Below, piece after piece: positions 44,311-53,678 of a stretch of DNA of 64,000 nt. This DNA comes from Streptomyces sp. NBC_01707 (lineage in GTDB: Bacteria; Actinomycetota; Actinomycetes; Streptomycetales; Streptomycetaceae). Position numbers and translations under genes: made by a program. Where the stretch lies: positions 3,844,001 through 3,908,000 of the forward strand of contig NZ_CP109190.1 of assembly GCF_041438805.1 (NCBI RefSeq). Reading direction: 5' to 3'. The stretch's first letter is position 1. Every line of letters starts with the position of its first letter. The notes below the pieces were generated by a model. That model was not told the DNA's origin. It worked only from the letters and a program-made list of their open reading frames with translations, and made no database searches.

Positions 44311-44354
44311 GTGGCAGGACTGCCACACAGCATCGAATTGCTGCCACACTGGCG
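44311..44354. promoter_or_regulatory. Inverted and direct repeats in the nrdS promoter
   Basis: GTGGCAG and CTGCCAC (44311-44326) form a perfect inverted repeat with a 2-base spacer. CTGCCACAC recurs at 44341-44349, just before the nrdS start. A plausible operator, perhaps for NrdS itself. Confidence 0.5.
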
Positions 44355-44356
44355 TC

Positions 44357-45331
44357 ATGCTGAAGAATGTCGCCGCTCTCCTGCTCGACGAGGTCCACCC
44401 CTTCGAACTCGGTGTGCTGTGCGAGGTGTTCGGCCTCGACCGCAGCGACGAGGGTCTGCCGGTCCACGATTTCGCGGTGGTCTCCGCGGAAGGCCCGGTG
44501 CTGCAGACCCATGCCGGATTCACCATCAGCACACCGCACGGACTCGACCGGCTGGAGGAGGCCGACCTCGTCGCCGTACCGGCCGGCAGCCACTTCATGG
44601 ACCGGGAGTACCCCGAGGAGGTCCTGGCCGCCCTGCGCCGCGCGGTGGACCGGGGAGCGCGCGTGCTGAGCGTCTGCTCCGGTGCGTACGTCCTCGGCGC
44701 GGCCGGACTGCTGGACGGCCGCCGCTGCACCACCCACTGGCGCCACGCCGCCGAGCTGGCCCGCCGCTTCCCGCGGGCCGTCGTCGAGCCCGATGTGCTG
44801 TACGTGGACGACGGGCCGGTCATCACCTCGGCGGGCACCGCCGCCGGGATCGACGCCTGTCTGCATCTGGTCCGTCAGGCGCACGGCCCCGATGTCGCCA
44901 ACGCCATCGCCCGCCGCATGGTGGTGCCGCCGCACCGGGACGGCGGCCAGGCGCAGTACATCAAGCGTCCGCTGCCGCGCACCGCCTGCGACACGGTCGG
45001 CGGGACGCTCGCCTGGATGGAGCGCCACCTGGACCAGGAGATGACCGTCGAGCAGCTCGCCGCGCAGGCGCACATGTCGCCACGCACCTTCGCGCGCCGC
45101 TTCCAGCAGGAGACGGGCACCACCCCCTACCGCTGGCTGCTACGACAACGAGTTCTGCTGGCACAGCACTTGCTGGAGACCTCCGATGAAACGATGGACG
45201 GGATCGCCGGTCGTACCGGTTTCGGAAACGCCGCCGCGTTGCGCCATCAGTTCGTCAAGTCCCTCGGTACCACCCCGAATTCCTACCGGCGCACGTTCCG
45301 TGGGCCGATGTCCGTCTCCGAAGCTGCCTGA
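44357..45331 (+). CDS. nrdS: AraC-family regulator NrdS with DJ-1/PfpI domain
   Basis: A 324-residue GATase1-like/AraC protein. Residues 5-175 form the DJ-1/PfpI-like domain with Cys in VLSVCSGAYVLGAAGLLDGR. The C-terminal double HTH reads MTVEQLAAQAHMSPRTFARR and MDGIAGRTGFGNAAALRHQF. In S. coelicolor the gene downstream of nrdAB is nrdS, of this type, co-transcribed under the riboswitch. Here a 290-base gap with a small antisense gene separates it from nrdB, so it may also have its own promoter. Confidence 0.85.
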   Translation: MLKNVAALLLDEVHPFELGVLCEVFGLDRSDEGLPVHDFAVVSAEGPVLQTHAGFTISTPHGLDRLEEADLVAVPAGSHFMDREYPEEVLAALRRAVDRGARVLSVCSGAYVLGAAGLLDGRRCTTHWRHAAELARRFPRAVVEPDVLYVDDGPVITSAGTAAGIDACLHLVRQAHGPDVANAIARRMVVPPHRDGGQAQYIKRPLPRTACDTVGGTLAWMERHLDQEMTVEQLAAQAHMSPRTFARRFQQETGTTPYRWLLRQRVLLAQHLLETSDETMDGIAGRTGFGNAAALRHQFVKSLGTTPNSYRRTFRGPMSVSEAA

Positions 45332-45423
45332 TCCACATCGGACCTGACCTCCGATCATTCGTCCAACCGTTTTCTGCATCAGTCCATGGACCACGGGCCC
45401 CGCTTGCCGCAAGGGTCGGGCGC

Positions 45424-47343
45424 ATGGACATGCGGATGGCAAGACGAAGGACCATCGGAGCCGTGGTGACGGCGCTCGCCGCCGCGCTGCTGCCCTGGCA
45501 GAGCGCGGCGGCCGAGGGCGGCTCGGCCGCCGCGGCCCCGCCCGAGGTGCTGCCCACGCTCCGTGAATGGCAGGGCGGTCAGGGCGAGTTCACGCTCACC
45601 GATCGGGCCAGAATCGTGCTGGACGGCGTGCGGGACAGTCGTACGGCCGCCGACGCGGGCCGGTTCGCCGGCGAACTGAACGGCAAGGCGTCGGTGTCAC
45701 GGAGCCGAGCGGCCCGCTCCGGGGACATCGTGCTGCGCCAGGACCCGTCCGAGAAGGGCGCGTTGGGCGCGGAGGGCTACCGGCTCACCGTCGGCGCCCG
45801 CATCACCGTCACCGCCGCGACCTCCACCGGCGTGTTCTACGGCACCCGGACCGTTCTCCAGCTGCTGAACGACGACGGCCGCGCCGCGCGGGGTTCGGCG
45901 GCCGATGTACCCGAGTACCGCGAGCGCGGAGTCGGGGTCTGCGCCTGCTACATCAACATATCGACACAGTGGTTCGAGCGGCTGATGAAGGACATGGCGT
46001 CGCAGAAGCTCAACCAGCTGTGGATCGAGGCCAAGGTCAAGAGCGACACCGACCCGGCATCGGCGTTCTGGGGCTACTACACCAAGCCGCAGGTCCGCAC
46101 GCTGGTCGCGATGGCCAGGAAGTACCACATCGAGCTCGTGCCGGAGATCAACTCCCCCGGCCACATGGACACCTACCTGGAGAACCATCCGGATCTCCAG
46201 CTCAAGGACCAGAACGGTGTCGCCTCACCGCCCCGGCTCGACATCTCCCGGCCCGAGGCACTGGCGTACTACACCTCGATGGTCGACGAGGCGCTGAAGG
46301 TCTGGGACAGCCGCTACTGGCACATGGGCGCCGACGAGTACATGCTCGGCTCCGCCTACCCGAGCTACCCGCAGCTGCAGGCCGCGGCGACCGCGAAGTT
46401 CGGAGCGTCGGCGACCCCCGACGATCTCTTCACCGACTTCATCAACCAGGTCAACGCGCATGTGAAGGCGGACGGCAGGTCGCTGCGGATCTGGAACGAC
46501 GGGCTCGTCGGCAAGAACGCCGTCGTCCCGCTGGACCGTGACATCACCGTCGAGCACTGGCTCGGCGGCGGCTCCATCCAGCAGCCGTCCTCGCTGCTCG
46601 CCGAGGGCCGGCCGGTCATGAACTCCGCCTACTCCCTCTACCTGGTGCGCGGCGGCTTCACGATGCAGACCCAGAAGCTGTACGAGAGCGACTGGACGCC
46701 GTTGAGCTTCGAGGGTCAGACGCTGACCCAGGGTGCGGCGAACCTCACCGGCGCGAAGATCAGCCTGTGGCCGGACAGCGCGGCGGCCGAGACGGAGAAC
46801 GAGGTGGAGACGAAGGTCTTCATGCCGCTGCGCTTCGTGGCGCAGGCGACCTGGGGCGGTCCGAAGCCGAGCCCGACGTACGCCGGTTTCGAGGCGCTCG
46901 CCCGGAAGATCGGTCACGCGCCGGGCTGGGAGAACGCCGACCGCGCCCCGCTCGCCGACGGTACGTACCGGCTGACCACGGGTGCGAAGGCGCTGGCCCC
47001 CGCGGCGGACGCGGGCGTGTCCCTGGTCAGGAACAGCGCGGCCTCCTGGGCGCTGACGGCGACCGCCGACGGGTACTACACGGTGCGGTCCACGGAGACC
47101 GGTCAGTGCCTGGACGCGGTGCGTGGCAAGAAGTATCTGGGCGCGCCGCTGGAGGTGGGGGCGGAACTGTCACTCGCGAACTGCTCGGCGACGGCGCGTA
47201 CGCAGCGCTGGCAGCTGGACACCGGGGCGGGTGCGCTGACACTGCGCAACGCGATCTCGCAGCTGCATCTGACGGAGCGGGCGTCGGACGGCACCGCGGT
47301 GCAGACGACGGGCGCGACCCGGCTGACTGCGCGCGCCGCCTGA
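45424..47343 (+). CDS. Secreted GH20 beta-N-acetylhexosaminidase with ricin-like C-terminus
   Basis: A 639-residue secreted enzyme. Residues 1-32 are a signal peptide (TIGAVVTALAAALLPWQSAA). Residues 40-155 are the GH20b N-domain, and the TIM barrel starts at YRERGVGVCACYINISTQWF. The catalytic Asp-Glu pair is in WHMGADEYMLGS. From about 515 a ricin-B-like domain (YRLTTGAKALAPAADAGVSL, GQCLDAV) may bind sugars. It releases terminal GlcNAc from chitin oligomers or glycans and would feed the nag/das genes. Confidence 0.87.
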   Translation: MDMRMARRRTIGAVVTALAAALLPWQSAAAEGGSAAAAPPEVLPTLREWQGGQGEFTLTDRARIVLDGVRDSRTAADAGRFAGELNGKASVSRSRAARSGDIVLRQDPSEKGALGAEGYRLTVGARITVTAATSTGVFYGTRTVLQLLNDDGRAARGSAADVPEYRERGVGVCACYINISTQWFERLMKDMASQKLNQLWIEAKVKSDTDPASAFWGYYTKPQVRTLVAMARKYHIELVPEINSPGHMDTYLENHPDLQLKDQNGVASPPRLDISRPEALAYYTSMVDEALKVWDSRYWHMGADEYMLGSAYPSYPQLQAAATAKFGASATPDDLFTDFINQVNAHVKADGRSLRIWNDGLVGKNAVVPLDRDITVEHWLGGGSIQQPSSLLAEGRPVMNSAYSLYLVRGGFTMQTQKLYESDWTPLSFEGQTLTQGAANLTGAKISLWPDSAAAETENEVETKVFMPLRFVAQATWGGPKPSPTYAGFEALARKIGHAPGWENADRAPLADGTYRLTTGAKALAPAADAGVSLVRNSAASWALTATADGYYTVRSTETGQCLDAVRGKKYLGAPLEVGAELSLANCSATARTQRWQLDTGAGALTLRNAISQLHLTERASDGTAVQTTGATRLTARAA

Positions 47344-47534
47344 CGAGCTCCGGCTGAGGGCATCATCCGCCCGACGCGACCCGGCTGACGGTGCAACCCG
47401 CCCGACGCCGCACCGAACGGGGCCCCGCCCGCCGGATCACCTGACCGCCGGCGCGTGGGGCCCTTCCATGTCCGGTGCCGGACACCGCAGTTGGGCGCCG
47501 ACCGGACCGGGCATGCCCGGTGGGCTCAGGAACG

Positions 47535-48173
47535 TCAGTCGTTCGGCACGATCTCGTAGCGCGGCGTGTTCTCCGCCATCTGCCTCAGCGCGTCCTTGCG
47601 GTCGCGCTTCGAGAGCCGGTCGATGTACAGGTAGCCGTACAGGTGGTCCGTCTCGTGCTGAAGGCAGCGCGCGAAGTATCCGTCGCCGCGGACCTTGATC
47701 GGATTGCCCTTGGCGTCCTGTCCGCGCACCACCGCGTAGTCCGGCCGGGCCAGTGAGGCGTATGCCGTCGGGACGGAGAGGCAGCCCTCGTTGGAGTCGT
47801 CGAGGACGCGCTCCTCGGGCGGCAGCTCGTCCAGCACCGGGTTGCAGACGACGCCCACGTGCCGCACACCGTCGTCGTCCGGGCAGTCGTAGACGAAGAC
47901 CTTGAGGTCCACGCCGATCTGGTTGGCGGCCAGGCCGACGCCCTCGGCCGTCCTCTGGCTGGCGAACATGTCGTCGATCAGCTGGGCCAGCTCGTCGCCG
48001 AACTCGGTGACGTCCTTGCACTCCTTGTGGAGCACCGGGTTGCCCACGACCGTGATCGGCCGGGAGGTGCCACGCTCGCGGTACGCCGCCTCACGCGCCT
48101 CACAGTCCTCGGTGTCCACGACGAATCCTTCGTCGTCGACGCTGATCTGCTCGTCCGTCTCCTGCTGCGCCAT
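47535..48173 (-). CDS. def: Peptide deformylase
   Basis: A 212-residue metalloenzyme containing all three motifs: [22 protein letters not shown] and QHETDHLYG (Cys and two His metal ligands plus the catalytic Glu). An acidic N-terminal extension of about 40 residues is typical of actinomycete paralogues. It removes the formyl group from new proteins in the cytoplasm. Confidence 0.93.
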   Translation of the reverse strand: MAQQETDEQISVDDEGFVVDTEDCEAREAAYRERGTSRPITVVGNPVLHKECKDVTEFGDELAQLIDDMFASQRTAEGVGLAANQIGVDLKVFVYDCPDDDGVRHVGVVCNPVLDELPPEERVLDDSNEGCLSVPTAYASLARPDYAVVRGQDAKGNPIKVRGDGYFARCLQHETDHLYGYLYIDRLSKRDRKDALRQMAENTPRYEIVPND

Positions 48174-48246
48174 GTCCGCCGCACGCCTTCCTCAAAACCC
48201 GAATCGATGCCGGTACAGCGTAACGGCCGTGCCGCGGGCGCACGGC

Positions 48247-49239
48247 TCAGCAGACTTCTTCGAGATCCCGCCACTCACGGCTGTCCGGGCTGTCCGCCAC
48301 CCAACCGTCCAGCAGTCCGCGGACCAGGCCCGCCGGCGCCGCTATCCCGCATTCGCGCTCCGGGACCCACAGCTCACCGGCGGTCCGGTGGCCCAGCGGG
48401 CCCGGATGGCCGGGCTCGCTGTGGTCGTGCGGGTCGAGGTGCTCACCGTCCCCCTCGTCGCTCTCCATCCGGCTCTCCGAACAGGCCCGGCAGAGCAGTC
48501 GTACGGACGACGACCAGTCCTCGGCGGCGAACCCGGCATCGGACGCCAGCTGCTCCAGGGCGTCCCGGTCGTCCTCCGTGGCGGCTTCGAGAAGCACCAC
48601 CCAGGTGGGCACTGGGGACGGCGCCCACAGCTCGATCTCGTCGAACACGGGATACGAGGGGCCGGCGGCGGTCACCCGCTCGCCGTGCGGCACCCCGTCG
48701 TGCAGAACGACCTCGCCCCAGCGCCGCCCGGAGGACGGCAACGGGATCGACAGCACTTCCATCCGCGCCGGGTCCAGCCTGCGGCCCCAGACGACCTCGG
48801 CCTCGCCCTCGGGCGACAGCCGCACGGCCGCGCTGCCCAGCTCCATGCCGGTCGGCTCGCTGTTGGCCGCCGCGGTGTGCTGGCCGCTGCCGGGTACCTT
48901 CAGGCCGTAGGCCTGCCAGGCGCGACGGGCCAGCGGCCAGTCCTGCAGCGCGGTGGCGGCGATCCCGACGTTCCACCAGTCCGGAGCACCGGACTCCTTG
49001 TCGAGCAGCGCCACGGCCCGTAGGCCGGCCGCCCTCGCCTGTTCCCAGTCGTGCCGGAACTTGTGCAGCAGCGCCAGGTTGAACCACGACTCGGAGAGCC
49101 AGGGCTCCAGGTCCGCCGCCCGTGTCAGCAGCGCGCCCGCGTCCTCGTACCGGCCGTCGCCGATCAGCGTGAACGCGCGGTCGGTGGCCTGCCGCCAAGA
49201 GGCGGAGGGCCGATGCCGTACCTTCCCGAAGATCTTCAC
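48247..49239 (-). CDS. Tetratricopeptide-repeat protein
   Basis: A 330-residue soluble protein. The N-terminal third contains TPR-like helices (ASWRQATDRAFTLIGDGRYE, ADLEPWLSESWFNLALLHKF, ARAAGLRAVALLDKESGAPD). The C-terminal part is a conserved actinobacterial domain with LLCRACSES and an acidic/His-rich loop. Start placed at GTG 49239, preceded by GGCGGGA. Likely a protein-interaction module; partner unknown. Confidence 0.72.
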   Translation of the reverse strand: MKIFGKVRHRPSASWRQATDRAFTLIGDGRYEDAGALLTRAADLEPWLSESWFNLALLHKFRHDWEQARAAGLRAVALLDKESGAPDWWNVGIAATALQDWPLARRAWQAYGLKVPGSGQHTAAANSEPTGMELGSAAVRLSPEGEAEVVWGRRLDPARMEVLSIPLPSSGRRWGEVVLHDGVPHGERVTAAGPSYPVFDEIELWAPSPVPTWVVLLEAATEDDRDALEQLASDAGFAAEDWSSSVRLLCRACSESRMESDEGDGEHLDPHDHSEPGHPGPLGHRTAGELWVPERECGIAAPAGLVRGLLDGWVADSPDSREWRDLEEVC

Positions 49240-49331
49240 GATTCCCGCCTGTCCCGACTCGGACACCCTCGTTTTCCGGTCTTCTTCGCATCCAACCATG
49301 CCCAGCCGGACGCCCGCTCATTACCCATGGG

Positions 49332-50597
49332 TTACCCAGGCAGGACGGGGGTCAGACCGCCCCGGGCCAGCACGCGCGCGAGCGATTCCACGACCTCGGG
49401 CTGATAGTCGTGGCCGGTCCCGAGCCTGAGCTGTTCCAGTGCGTCGAGCGGCCCGCTGAGACCTTCCCCGCACAGGTCGTCGTATGCGTTGACAGCACGG
49501 ACGATCCGGGCGGGCAGCGGCTGCTCGCGATACGGGTCGGCCTGCCGCTCCACCACGACGGCGATCTCGGTGTCCACCCCGGTCTGCCGGACGACGGCTC
49601 CACCCAGCAGCGCGATCCGGCGCTGCTGGGCGGCCGGCAGCGGGGCGGTCGCCCCGTCGGGCACCGGATCGACGAGGGAGAGCTGTCCGATGTCGTGCAT
49701 CAGGGCCGCGTACTCCAGCACGGTCAGCTCGGCCCCGGAGAGCCCCAGCTCGCGGCCGACGGCCGTGGAGAGCATCGCCACCCTGCGGGCATGCCCGTGC
49801 GGGGTGTAGCCGGCGATCTCGGTGGACCTGGCGAGTGAGGTGATGGTCTGCCGGTAGGTGGTGCGCACCGCGACGAATCGGCGGAAGGACACCTGCGTCA
49901 GCAGCAGCGGTACGCAGAGCACGGGCAGCGCCCACAGGCCGGCGACAGAGACCCCCAGGGCCATCACCGCCCCGGTCGCGCAGACCGCCGAACCGATGCC
50001 CAGCAGAGCGCGCAGCTCGTCACGGAGCAGCGGCCCGTACGGGAAGGGGGTACCGGACCGCAGCAGCAGGGCGCCGAGCACGGCGTCGCACAGGGCGGTG
50101 AGCACGAGCAGTACGAGCAGGAAGAGGGCGAAGTACGGGCCGTCGCCGAACCAGACGGCGGACCGGCCGGAGTTGTGGAGCGGCTGGAAGCACACGGCGG
50201 CGAAGGAGACGATGACGATCCGCCGGGCCACCTGATCGGCGGTGGGCCCGCTGCCGCGTGCCACATGGGGCACGGCGGCGACGAGCTGCGCCGCGACGAG
50301 AACAGCGATGACCTGCAGGGCTCCGTGGCTGGTGGGCTCACCGCCGCTACGGCCGAGAAGCGCGTACGCGAGCGCTCCGGCGGCGCCGATCGGAGCGGGC
50401 TCCCGCTCACCGGGCAGCGCACCCCAGCGGGCCAGCTCCCCGACGGTGATGAGCACGCCGAAGGCGAGAGCGAGCCCGGGTTCGTGGAGGCCGTGCCAGA
50501 GCGTGTGGGCGAGCCCGGCGACGGCGAGCGCAACGGCGGCGCCCCGGACGGCCAGGACAGCGGGGGGCAGGCGCGTCCGGCCCCGACCTCGACTCAC
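49332..50597 (-). CDS. Membrane HD-domain protein, degenerate HD-GYP relative
   Basis: A 421-residue protein. About seven membrane segments fill residues 15-235. The HD domain follows: TSLARSTEIAGYTPHGHARR, LEYAALMHDIGQLSLVDPVP, then QADPYREQPLPARIVRAVNA. The HD pair is kept but the HHExxDGxGYP motif that defines c-di-GMP phosphodiesterases is missing. It is coupled to the canonical HD-GYP gene upstream (4-base overlap), so it may be a regulatory partner. Confidence 0.78.
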   Translation of the reverse strand: MSRGRGRTRLPPAVLAVRGAAVALAVAGLAHTLWHGLHEPGLALAFGVLITVGELARWGALPGEREPAPIGAAGALAYALLGRSGGEPTSHGALQVIAVLVAAQLVAAVPHVARGSGPTADQVARRIVIVSFAAVCFQPLHNSGRSAVWFGDGPYFALFLLVLLVLTALCDAVLGALLLRSGTPFPYGPLLRDELRALLGIGSAVCATGAVMALGVSVAGLWALPVLCVPLLLTQVSFRRFVAVRTTYRQTITSLARSTEIAGYTPHGHARRVAMLSTAVGRELGLSGAELTVLEYAALMHDIGQLSLVDPVPDGATAPLPAAQQRRIALLGGAVVRQTGVDTEIAVVVERQADPYREQPLPARIVRAVNAYDDLCGEGLSGPLDALEQLRLGTGHDYQPEVVESLARVLARGGLTPVLPG

Positions 50598-52111
50598 CGC
50601 GTCCGGTCCACGGACGACTGCGCCCCGGAGGCGAGCTCGGACCCGTCCGTGGCCACCGCACGGCCGCCGGCCACGTCGCGCTCGTCACCGGGCACCGCAC
50701 GACCGGCGGCCGGCTCGCACCCGTCAGGCGATCGCGGGCGAACCGGCCTCCGGACGGCCCCCACCCCCGCGCCCCCGCCCGCTCTCGGCACCGGCACCGG
50801 CACCGTCTCGTCGGCCGTCACCACCGTCGACGCCGTCGACCACCCGTGCCGGTCCAGGCCCCGCGCCAGTGCCCGCACCATCTGCGGATCGAACTGCGTG
50901 CCCGCACACCGCTTCAGCTCCTCCACCGCCGCCGGCACCGGCCTCCCTCTCCGGTACGACCGTGTCGATGTCATCGCGTCGAACGCGTCGGCCACCGCGA
51001 CGACCCTCGCGAACTCGGGGATCTCCCGCCCGCTGAGCCCGTACGGGTAGCCGCTGCCGTCGAGCCGCTCGTGGTGGTGCAGGATCGCCGCACGCGCCTC
51101 GCCCAGGAAGCCGATGCCCCGGACGATCTCGTGCCCGTACTCCGGATGCAGTTCGATCACGCGCCGCTCCTCCGGGGTGAGCGGACCGTCCTTGCGCAGT
51201 ACCCGGGTCGGGACGCAGAGCTTGCCGACGTCGTGCAGGATGCCGGCGAAGCGGAGCACCTCGAGGCGGTCCTCCGCCATGCCGAGTTCCCTGGCGATCA
51301 GCACGGAGGCCCGCCCCACGCGCTCGCTGTGCCCGCGGGTGTACGTGTCCTTGATGTCGACGGCCTGCACCAGCGCCCTGATGGTCGCGCGGTGCGCGGC
51401 GTGCTCGCGGTGGTACTGGGAGAAGATCCAGCAGGAGATGTACATCGGCAGCAGGACGAAGAGCGCGGACACCGGTCCGTACGAGCTGCGCCACAGCACG
51501 GCCATCATCAGCCCGGCCAGACCGTGCACCAGGTGCGGTCCGAGCGAGCGCGGCAGGAGCCCGCTCCAGGCGCGGCGAAGCGGCAGGCGTTCGGCCGTGG
51601 CCAGGATCGAACCGTCCAGGGCGGTCAGGACGAGGCTGAAGGCCAGCGCGGCGGCGCAGGCGGGCAGCAGCGCGTACGGGAAGTCGGGCAGCCGTTCGGG
51701 GCCCGGCCCGCCGAGCGTGGCGCCGCCGCCGAGCAGACCGTGGACGCACGACGCCGCCCAGACGGTGAGGGAGAGCTGGGCCGCCCGCCAGATGCGACGG
51801 GCCGTGGCGGGCGCGTGCTCCACCCGGCCGACGAGCGAGCCGGGAATCGCCACCAGCGCGGCGGCTGCGGGGGGCAGCAGGAACGCGGCGGCGAGCAGGA
51901 GCGGGAAGAACGATCCGGCACTGATCGGCACGGAACTGCCCAGGAGGCGGCAGCGGCCCGGAAGCTCGCAGGCCAGATAGAGCGCCGTGAGCAGTCCGAC
52001 GGTGGTCCACGCGATCCCCGCACCGGGGCGCAACGCGGGCAGGGCACAGAGCGTGGCACAGACCACTGCGGCCAGAATGTGCGCGCGCGCCGCTAACGGT
52101 GTGGCTCTCAC
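50594..52111 (-). CDS. Membrane HD-GYP domain phosphodiesterase-like protein
   Basis: A 505-residue protein. Eight or so membrane segments come first (ARAHILAAVVCATLCALPAL onward). The HD-GYP domain has TYTRGHSERVGRASVLIARE, FAGILHDVGKLCVPTRVL and ILHHHERLDGSGYPYGLSG, all metal ligands and the GYP motif present. Probable cyclic dinucleotide phosphodiesterase; Streptomyces uses c-di-GMP to control development. A disordered Pro/Arg tail follows. GTG at 52111 chosen for the GGGGGG upstream. Confidence 0.85.
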   Translation of the reverse strand: MRATPLAARAHILAAVVCATLCALPALRPGAGIAWTTVGLLTALYLACELPGRCRLLGSSVPISAGSFFPLLLAAAFLLPPAAAALVAIPGSLVGRVEHAPATARRIWRAAQLSLTVWAASCVHGLLGGGATLGGPGPERLPDFPYALLPACAAALAFSLVLTALDGSILATAERLPLRRAWSGLLPRSLGPHLVHGLAGLMMAVLWRSSYGPVSALFVLLPMYISCWIFSQYHREHAAHRATIRALVQAVDIKDTYTRGHSERVGRASVLIARELGMAEDRLEVLRFAGILHDVGKLCVPTRVLRKDGPLTPEERRVIELHPEYGHEIVRGIGFLGEARAAILHHHERLDGSGYPYGLSGREIPEFARVVAVADAFDAMTSTRSYRRGRPVPAAVEELKRCAGTQFDPQMVRALARGLDRHGWSTASTVVTADETVPVPVPRAGGGAGVGAVRRPVRPRSPDGCEPAAGRAVPGDERDVAGGRAVATDGSELASGAQSSVDRTR

Positions 52112-52236
52112 CCGCCCCCCAACGATGGTCAATGGAGGCGCCAGGCTAGCGAGTTGGGCGCTTGATCGAGTGCCGATGAGCGCGATTAGCACGTTCGGGT
52201 GAGTTCGGGTGATGTGTACGCCGTACCGGTGGTACG

Positions 52237-52275
52237 TGTGAGGGCGCGCCGCGACAGTCGCGGCGCGCCCTCACA
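52237..52275. terminator. Strong terminator downstream of rsrA
   Basis: A perfect 19-bp inverted repeat (52237-52255 with 52257-52275) with only one base between the arms. It lies 86 bases after the rsrA stop and 125 bases before the HD-GYP start. Confidence 0.82.
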
Positions 52276-52361
52276 GGTACAAGAGGAAAAGAGGCGGCTA
52301 CGGGACGTACCGCTGCTCAGCGGCTACCGCCCGGCGCTCTTCGGCCCTCACCCGCCGGCCG

Positions 52362-52679
52362 TCACTCGGTGGCGGCGGTCGGCAGCTGGGACTCGGCCAC
52401 CACGTCCTGATCCGGCACGGCCTGCCCCGAGCGGATCAGGTCGATCCGGCCCATCACCTTGGAGCGCAGATCGCTCGGCACGTCGTCGTGACCGCAGCAG
52501 CGCTTCACCAGCTTCTTCACAGCCTGCTCCAGGCCGTACTTCTCCAGGCACGGGGAGCACTCCTCGAAGTGCACCTCGAACTTGGTGCAGTCGCTGTCGG
52601 GCATCTCATGGTCGAGGAACTCGTAGAGATGATCGAGGACCTCTGAGCAGTCTGTCTCGTGCGGCTCTCCGCAGCTCAT
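52362..52679 (-). CDS. rsrA: Redox-sensing anti-sigma factor RsrA
   Basis: A 105-residue zinc-binding anti-sigma (ZAS) protein. Cys3, Cys11, Cys31, His37, Cys41, Cys44, Cys61 and Cys62 sit at the same positions as in S. coelicolor RsrA. HFEECSPC is the HX3CX2C motif whose zinc is lost when disulfides form, freeing SigR. Its ATG overlaps the sigR stop, giving coupled synthesis of the pair. Confidence 0.95.
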   Translation of the reverse strand: MSCGEPHETDCSEVLDHLYEFLDHEMPDSDCTKFEVHFEECSPCLEKYGLEQAVKKLVKRCCGHDDVPSDLRSKVMGRIDLIRSGQAVPDQDVVAESQLPTAATE

Positions 52680-53332
52680 GAGCCCGAGCCTTTCCGATCG
52701 TCCGACTCTCCGGCACCGGCCGGGACGAGCCCGCGGTCACGGGCGTAGTCCTCCAGCATGCCGCGCAGTTGGCGGCGGCCCCGGTGCAGTCGGGACATCA
52801 CCGTACCGATGGGAGTCCCCATGATGTCCGCGATCTCCTTGTAGGCAAAGCCCTCTACATCCGCAAGATAGACCGCGATGCGGAACTCTTCGGGGATCGC
52901 CTGCAGTGCAGACTTCACATCCGAGTCAGGAAGGTGGTCGAGAGCCTGCGACTCGGCGGAGCGCAGACCTGTCGACATGTGGGACTCGGCGCGCGCCAGC
53001 TGCCAGTCCTCGATCTCCTCGGCAGCACTGCGCTGAGGTTCGCGCTGCTTCTTGCGGTACGAATTGATGAAGGTGTTCGTGAGGATGCGGTACATCCACG
53101 CCTTGAGGTTCGTACCCTCGCGGAACTGGTGGAAGGAGCCGTACGCCTTCGCATACGTCTCCTGGACCAGGTCCTCGGCGTCTGCGGGGTTGCGCGTCAT
53201 GCGCAGCGCGGCCGAGTACATCTGGTCGAGGAAACCGAGGGCGTCCCGCTCGAAGCGCGCGTTGCGCTCGGCGGTCGTCTCCTCCGCGCGGCCGTCGTCG
53301 GTCCCTGTGTCGGTACCGGTGACCGGACCCAC
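52676..53332 (-). CDS. sigR: ECF sigma factor SigR (thiol-oxidative stress)
   Basis: A 218-residue group IV sigma factor from the GTG at 53332 ([13 protein letters not shown]). Region 2 is [20 protein letters not shown] then [20 protein letters not shown]; region 4 is [20 protein letters not shown] and [20 protein letters not shown]. An in-frame extension of 62 residues begins at the ATG at 53518 with GGGAG upstream, matching the longer, unstable SigR' form known in S. coelicolor. It directs disulfide-stress genes and its own operon. Confidence 0.92.
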   Translation of the reverse strand: MGPVTGTDTGTDDGRAEETTAERNARFERDALGFLDQMYSAALRMTRNPADAEDLVQETYAKAYGSFHQFREGTNLKAWMYRILTNTFINSYRKKQREPQRSAAEEIEDWQLARAESHMSTGLRSAESQALDHLPDSDVKSALQAIPEEFRIAVYLADVEGFAYKEIADIMGTPIGTVMSRLHRGRRQLRGMLEDYARDRGLVPAGAGESDDRKGSGS

Positions 53333-53568
53333 CTCCTCCAACGCTGTGGCGGAACCGAAACCGGACCCGCTCGAATCGGAGAATAGTCGACCTTGCTTCG
53401 ACGCGGGCTGTCGATCCGATCCGCTCAGTGCCCGCTCGGGAGTGGTCTTCGCCGCGTGCAGCACCGTCCACTCCAGGTCAGCGGCGTTCGAGCGGCGCGG
53501 GCAGATGGTCGAACCCATGCGACGGACTCCCTCTCCACATACGACGTTGATGTACCGATGTCCGCAAC

Positions 53569-53594
53569 AACAGTGGCCCCCCACTCAACATTCC
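53569..53594 (-). promoter_or_regulatory. SigR-dependent promoter of sigR
   Basis: On the minus strand GGAAT (53594-53590) is followed by exactly 18 bases and GTT (53571-53569), the consensus of SigR promoters (GGAAT-N18-GTT). It lies about 50 bases before the long-form start at 53518, which fits induced production of the extended sigma factor. Confidence 0.82.
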
Positions 53595-53678
53595 CGAGGC
53601 TGTGGCCGCTCTCCGCGAGGGTGATCCGAACCACCCGAAAGGAGGCGTGTCCGGTGCGCGAGGGGGACCGGCCGGGCG

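Noticed and set aside
45382..45391. GTCCATGGAC palindrome before the GH20 gene as a dre site
   Set aside because: The centre is CATG rather than the TCTAGA core of dre and several consensus positions fail.
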